The notes under the pieces: model-generated
Seen by the model: only the letters and a program-made list of their open reading frames with translations
Told to the model about the DNA's origin: nothing
Databases searched by the model: none
Shown here: one piece after another, positions 56,976-64,000 of the stretch
Layout of the letters: every line of letters starts with the position of its first letter
Numbering within the stretch: the first letter of the stretch is position 1
DNA from: Guadua angustifolia
Lineage: Eukaryota; Streptophyta; Magnoliopsida; Poales; Poaceae
Reading direction: 5' to 3'
Assembly: GCA_036346375.1 (NCBI GenBank)
Contig: JAYEVE010000445.1
Coordinates: 186,001-250,000 of the forward strand
Length of the DNA: 64,000 bases
Translations under genes and position numbers: made by a program

Positions 56976-57869
56976 TGATGTACACTAGGGTCGGCCCGAT
57001 CTTCTGATGAGAACGATACGTCGGTTTTGATGTAGTATGGAGTAGATGGATCGGCTACTAACCACGAGATCAGCAACCAAGCAATCGCAACGTCACCACA
57101 CGAGGCAATCAACCGAATCAAGACCCGATCGATCCTTGTACCTGCTGCAACCGAGAACATGTAAGAACAAGGTGAAAGCAATTTCAATTCAATAATCTCA
57201 AAGAAACAAGGGTGAGGTTCTGTCTCTCATCACAGGTGGTCTAGTCAACACACGCGAACATGAGGAGGGACGCACAAGGGGTCAACCACACACAACAAAA
57301 TCTAAACAACAACGTACGATGACGGGCATTATATAGGGTGGAGATCGGACTTGGGGTGCCCAAATTAGGGTAGGCCACCACCCTAGAGTCGGCCACCACG
57401 CAACCCTAACCATACATGGGCCATGGGCCAAAAAATACGGTGACGCAGCATCTGACAGATTTGGCCCGTGATATTGTTTGGTGTTTCCTGTCAGTCTGGA
57501 GCAAATTTGGAGCTAGGGCTAGATCCATTAGAAAACTTATCTCCTAAGCTTTCCAATGGGTGGTCGCACGCTGAAAACGTATTCCGGGAGCCCAAGTTAC
57601 GCCCGTTTGAAATTGGCGTGCTGCTGGATGGTCGAACTGAGCTTTTTGGCATCTTGGGCTTCCATACGAGCTTTCCTTGGTGTGTGGGCTGTCCTCGGGG
57701 TGTGTGCTTGAGGTGCTGGCCCTTTGTTGTGGGCTTGAAAGGCTGAGCTTCTGGATTAAAGCCTTTTGGCGATGAAGATGTCGCAGCGTCGAGTGTAGGC
57801 GATGAAGACGGTGCAATCAGAGAGGAAGTAGTGGCAGTGGTCGTATCCTTGGGTTTGATGTCCTCATCA
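56976..57869 (-). mobile_element. solo LTR (894 bp) within copia pol
   Basis: The termini are TGATG and CATCA, with 5-bp duplications GATAC at 56971-56975 and 57870-57874. A TATA box (CCTATATAATG) is present on the minus strand near 57340. Removing it rejoins NRLY with LLRLILDRP. An open frame inside (57491-57901, Ser/Thr/Pro-rich) crosses the LTR end, shows no domain, and is not taken as a gene. Confidence 0.88.
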
Positions 57870-58127
57870 GATACAGGCGATTCGAAGAGCGCCGCACACA
57901 AGCCACAAGGCGCCTTTGTTTGTCGCGGATCTGTAACAAGCCGTCGTTGATCTCCACTCGACAGCCGTTTTCATCTAGTTGCCCAATGCTTATGATGCTC
58001 GACGTGAGACGCGGGATGAAGTAGACGCCTGTCAATGCACAGTGCTCCCTGTTGTTGCAATCGAATAAGACTGTGCCTCGTCCTTCAATGTTCATGACAG
58101 AACCGTATCCAAATTTGATAATGCTAG
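57870..58127 (-). pseudogene. copia pol: protease/GAG-pre-integrase part
   Basis: Read on the minus strand from 58127: SIIKFGYGSVMNIEGRGTVL, then HCALTGVYFIPRLTSSIISI, GQLDENGCRVEI, and RRLVACVRRSSNRLYL. This is the usual sequence between the copia protease and the integrase zinc finger. It is cut at 58127 by solo LTR D and at 57870 by the 894-bp LTR. Confidence 0.88.
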
Positions 58128-61100
58128 TGTAACGACCCCCATTTTTACACAGAATGCCAAAATAAAAATCTAATGTGCACACAGTCCCTGGATCAGTAGC
58201 TAGTACGCACATTTCAACAATTGGAATCACAACCATACATTATATAAATTAAGCGGAAACTAATAAATACATAAATCTTACAACTCAGAGCATATAGCAG
58301 CAAAAGAAGCAAAGCCTTGTAGTGTACCCATCCATCCCGCAGGCAACTGACCAGGCATAAATCCCTAGAAAAGATCGCTTCAAAGGAGAACCCGCAACCT
58401 GCGATGAACAAACTTTCGAAGCTTCGCTAGCTTACACCTAAAAACAACGAATAAGTAAGGGTGAGTACTTTCGTACTCCGCAAGACTTGATAGTGGTTCA
58501 CAAATGCAAATAGTTAAGCATGCAGGCTTAATCAATGACAGGCCCTAGTTATTTTGCAGTTGCTCAAAGAAAGTAAATCATAGACTAGTATTAGATTGCA
58601 AATCGCATTTATAAAATCGCTAAGGAACAAGTAAATTTACATGAAAGTAAACACAATTCCACAACCAGTCTACCCGACTGAACAACCATATATGTCGATT
58701 CCTTTGGACATAAAACCAGGTTGCCAAAACAGTTTCAAACCGAAACTATAGTTTTCAGAAAATACCAAAATCTAACATTGGAATGACTTCACCAAGTGCC
58801 CCTAACCGCAGGCGCGGCTAATCAATTAGATTCATACTCCGCAGAGGTGTACAACTTTACCCACAAGGAATGATCAACCATTTTGTGAGATCATTTCAAC
58901 ACACGCTTCCAATAGGTGTGCCTGCCAGGCGATCATACATAGCCGTTACATTACCTAGACATGACTTCGATCCAGCCCGGGATGTCAACCCCCGCCGTAG
59001 AACCGAAACACACACCCAAGCCGTGGATCCACTTTCACACACCCAACACAACGTTTCTGAACACGGCAGGGCGTACACCGTTGCACCGGCCAAGCAATTA
59101 CCCACATGAACTGTGTGGAAGCCCCTCACAAGCAATCCAGAACGGGATGCCTCTGCAAGCTCCCGCCTACCATTGAGCAAAGCCATGTCTAAATAACTTA
59201 ATAGGCTAAGGTTACCCCATAAATAGCCCTCGTGGTTGTACGGAAATCTTGGATCAATAGCGTCCCATTGCTCGATCCTTAAAATGACATGGGCGACACA
59301 CCCTACACTACGTGCATTCCCTTTTTGCACCTCCAGCTATTGCCATTAATCGCCCACATCCAAATCATAGTTTTATTTTGGATTTTTAGTAAACTAACAG
59401 CAACCTTTTCCAAATGGCAGTTGTTTAAATCAACAAGTTGAAAATGAACCATTTTAACGTTGAGCATGGCTAAGCAGATATGATATCTATCGTTTATACC
59501 CACAAGTGACATTAATTAATGTCTAAACCATACTTACTGTTACAAGGTTCACATTGTCAGTCATATTAAGGAAATCCATAATTCGCAGGGATAATTATTG
59601 TTCTACCCAGAATAGCAGTTTTTATGGAGAATTACTCGCATGCATAATACAGTTGCAAAAACAACATATTGTAGGTGAAGTACTGGGATCAACATGATCA
59701 AGGAGGTGCTTGCCTTGCTTATTTGTCGTCTAAGATGAAGTCGAGGATTGCGGTTGACGACGACGACAACGACGGAATCAACAACGTCGGGTTCTACACG
59801 CCGATCAACGGAAATACAGCAAATACTAACTTCAATAAGGGCAAAAAGAAAATAGATAGCAAGAACAAATAAAACTCTTTACAAGAAACAGGGATTGCTC
59901 TTTTATGAATTTATTAATTTTATTTTATGAATTCAAGATGCAAAGATTGGTTGGATTAATAAAATTAATTATTAGTTGCAAAGTTCATTGATTTACTATT
60001 CATAATACATTTCTGGCAACCTTATTACTTATGGGTTTTGCTCTATTAGGATTCAGAGTCAAAGCAAGATGAAATAAGTATATTTTCTTAGATTACTGCA
60101 GAATATATCCTAAAGATCATTTCTAGGCTGTTCTTTACAAAATTCGGATTTAGACGAGTTGCTTTGTGAGCTGATGAAAAGGCTTAAATGATCACATTGG
60201 ACTATGAGCGAATAGCTCTTAGTTTATTGATTGATTTTACTTAAAATTAGCTTCACGCAAGTTAAATCTATTGATTTAGGCTACTGGCCTTATTTACATG
60301 ATATTTAAGAAGGTTCTGGTGATACAAATAACTTAACTACAGGTTTCCTCATTTGCAACTACAGTTCTTCCATTCATATTACGTCTTTCAGACAATGAAC
60401 ACTTAGGGTTATTAAGCTATCAAGATTAATATGTAAATCACAATGGAATGAGATTATCTTTCGTAATAGAGTAGACTATACTTTGGGGAGCACTACTGGG
60501 CTAATTTCATAAGTTTTAGGATTTCGACAGGACATTATATTCATTGATGAAAAAGCTTATACGGCTTTATAAAGTTTACGTTATACGGAATCGGCAAGAA
60601 AGTGAAACGAAAGGTTAACACTTAAGGGTTTTGAGCTAATAAGTTTAATATGCAAACCTTAACGAAATAAGATTTTTTTATAGAATATGGTAGTATGAAC
60701 TTTGTACAGTGCTTCTAAACTGGTTTTACTAATTTTAGTATTTAGATGAATTATTTTATCTACTGTTGAATTAGTCTAAATGATCACAATGCAAACGCTA
60801 AATCGGATCAAGATTCATTTTGAGCTTGCAACTATACTATACATGATTCTTTACTCATTTTTCAGGCATTAACAGAATGCAATCCTAGAAGTGTTTTAAA
60901 GTTGGTTTGGCATTATTTTAGCTTTAATTGCAATAAATTATCTATTTACTTATTGTTATAATTAACATTTCCTTTCTTTAAAAGAATGCAAATTAAATCT
61001 TATTTTAAATATTTTTACATACATGGGTCCTACTATTTTCAGGAACTTAATATCAATTATTTCATCCTTTTATGCTATTATATTGTTATTTTTATTAATG

Positions 61101-63061
61101 GCCACATTAAGGTTTACTAGTGATTGCAAAGTAAGTAAATTAAACACAGATCAAAAGTTATATGTTTTGGCATGTCTGAGCTTCTCATAATTCCAGAAGT
61201 ACATTCAGATTTATTTTATGATTTTAGGAGTTATATTCTTCATGTGTGCCATAATGTTCATAATAGTGTTTGTTCTATTCTTGACTTTAATAATTGTTCT
61301 ATGATTCAAGAATTGAATATTTTTGTATATTTGAATTCATCTTGGTCTATTTATCACCTAAAATTTATTTTATCATGTTATACTTTACTATGCATAGATT
61401 CGCATTAAAGACCATATTATGGTTATTAACAATATTTAATTCAAATAACTTTTCCTGAAGTTCAAAATTTAATATTTTGTATATTTATAGTCCTACCGAT
61501 TTTAGAGAAATATAGAAATTTGTTTCACTAAAATTTAATTAAAATTGCAAAAGATATTAGTCAGCTGGAAATTGCTAGAAAAAGGAAATACGTCTTCTTG
61601 AACTGAAAGCGCCTTTCACTGTTAAGCGGCTTGCATGCATTGGTGACAAAAGGGGCCCGCGCGACAAAGAAGGAAAATAGGGAGCATTTAGGGCTGGCGA
61701 CGCAGACTCGGCGGTTCTCCGTGACGGCGAGGGCAGCCGAAATGAAGCACAACGAGGCGCAACCGGTGGTGGAACCGATTCAAGAGGAGAGGCTCTGAGG
61801 TGAGCTGCCGACGAGGAGGGGCGGCGGCGGAATTGGCGACTCGCTGGAGACGAAGACGAAGGTAGCTCGGCTTGAAGGGAAAGGGGAATAGATGAGGGAG
61901 GAGTTGAGCACTGCCTCTGGTGATCACTGAGGTGCAAGGAATGGCTGAGGGACTAAGCAGATGGCCCAGTTTGGTTGAGATTGGTCTCGGATGGGAGCTT
62001 CACCAGAGGCGGCAAAATGGCGAGCTGGCGGGGCTTAATTGCTACGGTATGGTGCGGGAGAGAGCGAGGACGAACGTGGCGATGATCGAGCTCTTGTTGA
62101 CGCAAGTGATGAGACGATTCGAAGAGACGATGCATTGAATGGGGCTTGGTTAAGTGCGCTGGATTCGGGAGAGTTCGCTCGGTCGCAAGAACAGGAGGAA
62201 GAAGGAGCTGACGAGTGGGGCCTGGGTCCACCGGTCAGTGAGGTGAGGCGCCAAAAAATTGCTCCTGGTTCAGATGCTTCTAGTCTATGATTTAATTGTG
62301 CTACCAATTCATGGTAGAAGATATCCAAACTTTTTGACCAAGGTCTTTGAACAGGGTTTGATGTCTGGTAAAAGTTTGATGTTAAAATGAGTTATTGAAA
62401 AATTATTAATATTCCTTCAACAGTGACTGCTCTAATTTCTTGTTCGGATTTTGATTTTTATTTGAGACAAATTGAAGTCTATTATTTTTGAAATTTTGTT
62501 TTTCAAATGTATTTGATCTCAGAATGCTTCTGTAAAATTTTCAAGCCAAAATATAGTTCCATTATTTTATAAACATTCTGACATTGCAATTTCCATATTT
62601 TCAGAGTTTCTATTTTTAAATTTCAAAAAGTATTAAACCACATTATTAATTTATAATATTTTTACCAGAGGTATATATTGCATTGAGGTTTTCATGATAA
62701 ATTTAATAGCTCCATATGAATTATATAAATATTTTATAAATTCGACAATTCATTGTTTCGATTTAAAAGTTGTCTTTTCGTTTTGTCTCTTTATTTCTTT
62801 ATGCATAAATTTTCATTTGCTGGCTAAAATGATTTACATTGAATGATCAGGGTTCTCATGGCAATTTTCTAAATTTTTACTTTTTACATTTTTGCCTTTT
62901 CCTCTTTTTCATTCTTTATTTCCCTTTTGTTTGATTTTTCTTGCAACACAAAAATCCAAGAAAATACAAATAAAGCAAACAATATTCAGAAATTCTAGAA
63001 ATATTCACAATCAAATTTAAATATTATATTTTTACTGTTCTCAACTTTTGGTCACATTATA
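58128..63061 (+). mobile_element. solo-LTR-like unit D (4.9 kb) within copia pol
   Basis: It starts TGTAACGACCCCCATTTTT, the best-preserved start of the family. It ends near TCACATTATA, a decayed GGGATGTTACA. Landmarks shared with units A-C include CCCTGGATCAGTAGCTAG near 58185 and GTGAGTACTTTCGTACTC near 58462. The GC-rich part is at about 61560-62260. No matching 5-bp duplication is left. It separates copia protease residues from the rest of pol. Confidence 0.78.
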
Positions 63062-63203
63062 CTGATGACCACCTTCTTGTCGAATCTAAAAGCGGTCATG
63101 GTACCTATCATATGGTTGGTCGCTCTGGTGTCGAGATACCAAAGAGTGTCGTCGCGTGCTTCATCTTGGTCCAGCTGCGCAAGAACTTTCCCTTCCTCTA
63201 GAT
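63062..63203 (-). pseudogene. copia pol: protease active-site fragment
   Basis: Read on the minus strand: EGKVLAQLDQDEARDDTLWY, then LDTRATNHM, which corresponds to the aspartic protease motif D-T-G-A of copia with the glycine changed to arginine. It continues DKKVVIS, where solo LTR D interrupts. The gag part would lie beyond 63204, past another insertion and outside the window. Confidence 0.85.
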
Positions 63204-64000
63204 TGTAACATTCCGTTTTTCAACTTCTTTGTGCTTGAATTTAAAAATCCGAACTCGTTGCAATTTATTTGAATTTAATTAGCTTAATTTGAATTTTCAG
63301 AATCAAAAAGGATTTAATTTGAATAAACTATAAATCAAATTAATTATTTATTATTTTTATTGGGTTCCTTGTGCTTCATTTGATTTTTCGTATTTTTGGA
63401 GATTTTTGAATTTATTTGCTATTTATTTGGATTTATTGAAGTGATTTGGATTTTACGGCATTTTAATTAAATCGGAAATTATTTTAAATCTTTTCTCCCT
63501 CTGCTTGGGCCGAAGCTCCTGTTCATTCGCTCGGCCCATCTCCTGTGCAGTCCGGCCCAGCCGTCTCACCAAAACCCTAAACCTAATCAAGCCCAACCGT
63601 TGGATGTTGATCCAACAATCAACACTCGCCCCGTGCCGTGAGTGATGAAGGCCACCCGATCAACCGCGATCAACGGCTCCCCGTGTGCCACGTCGCCCCG
63701 AACTCACGCCGCCGCCCGTGCCGCCCGCCGCCCGACCAACCTCGGCTTCCGCGTCATTTCCCGTCGCCCTAGGCTATTTAAGGCCTCTCCGGTTTCAACG
63801 CCGCACTCTCCTCTTCGCGCCGCACAATTTCCCTCTTTTCTCTCCGGCGGAGATGCCGTCTAGAGGCCGTTGGATCTCACCGGAGTTCAAGCAGCCGTCC
63901 CGAGCTTTCTCCGCCATTTTTCCCTCAACTCCGGTAAGTCTCAAATGACGTCGTGGGTACCGTTGAGTTCCTTATGCCACCCTCTTTACATTCCACCATT
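63204..64000 (+). mobile_element. start of another LTR retrotransposon (LTR, runs off the window)
   Basis: It starts TGTAACATTCCG within the copia element (possible duplication TAGAT upstream). It is AT-rich to 63480, then GC-rich leader-like DNA with CAAAACCCTAAACC. A TATA-type box CTATTTAAGG (63774-63783) comes next, then a 5' UTR-like pyrimidine-rich stretch. This fits a gypsy-type LTR promoter in grasses. The far end is not visible. Confidence 0.6.
63774..63783 (+). promoter_or_regulatory. TATA box of the LTR promoter
   Basis: CTATTTAAGG lies in GC-rich DNA, about 570 bp into the LTR. It is followed by a CT-rich stretch (CTCTCCTCTTCGC, CCCTCTTTTCTCTCC) typical of plant transcription starts. 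Confidence 0.5.

Noticed and set aside
57491..57901. Minus-strand 136-aa Ser/Thr/Pro-rich frame as a gene
   Set aside because: It crosses the edge of an 894-bp solo LTR with a GATAC duplication and has no domain.

Overview
This window is plant nuclear DNA, most likely from a grass (Poaceae). The evidence is an intron-containing CC-NB-LRR disease-resistance gene with grass-type motifs, CACTA (En/Spm) transposons with CACTACTACA termini, a Ty1/copia element, grass L1-type LINE tails, and Stowaway and PIF/Tourist MITEs. I cannot name the species. About four fifths of the window is transposable-element DNA, much of it nested. I saw no convincing tRNA gene, intact rRNA gene or CRISPR array.

Layout. 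1-1779: AT-rich, no feature recognised. 1780-5093: two direct copies of a short-LTR copia-like segment, with a 1.6-kb non-autonomous CACTA (CACTA-1) in the first copy. 5321-5515: a Stowaway MITE. 5704-10023: a 4.3-kb solo-LTR-like unit. 10024-11460: low-complexity DNA. About 11462-19910: a second direct duplication around the same short LTR, with a 6.4-kb CACTA carrying a tnp2 transposase (CACTA-2) in its first copy. 19911-25060: intergenic, with a probable retrotransposon LTR.

25076-51526: an NLR gene. Exon 1 holds the coiled coil and P-loop. Exon 2 holds kinase-2 through the LRRs. The exons join in frame across a 23.1-kb intron. A Stowaway MITE lies in that intron, a solo LTR lies in the MITE, a 15.9-kb CACTA (CACTA-3) lies in the LTR, and another solo LTR of the same family lies in CACTA-3. 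The MITE, outer LTR and CACTA-3 have exact target-site duplications. CACTA-3 carries a tnp2 gene, an Ulp1/C48-protease-type second gene, a captured fragment resembling Mpv17/PMP22 exon 1, and a multi-hairpin repeat. A LINE insertion with a 9-bp duplication cuts the LRR exon, so the NLR is truncated.

51609-51975: a minus-strand LINE tail. 53009-63203: a minus-strand copia element, broken by a PIF MITE, a 62-bp LINE scrap, two solo LTRs and a 4.9-kb solo LTR. 63204-64000: the start of another LTR, with a TATA box, running off the window.

The only host gene I can support is the NLR. The transposase, protease and pol genes belong to the elements and are all broken. Many breaks in the CACTA elements, and many irregular repeat units, look like loss of the middle base of CAG or CTG. 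Part of the apparent decay may therefore be a sequencing artefact.
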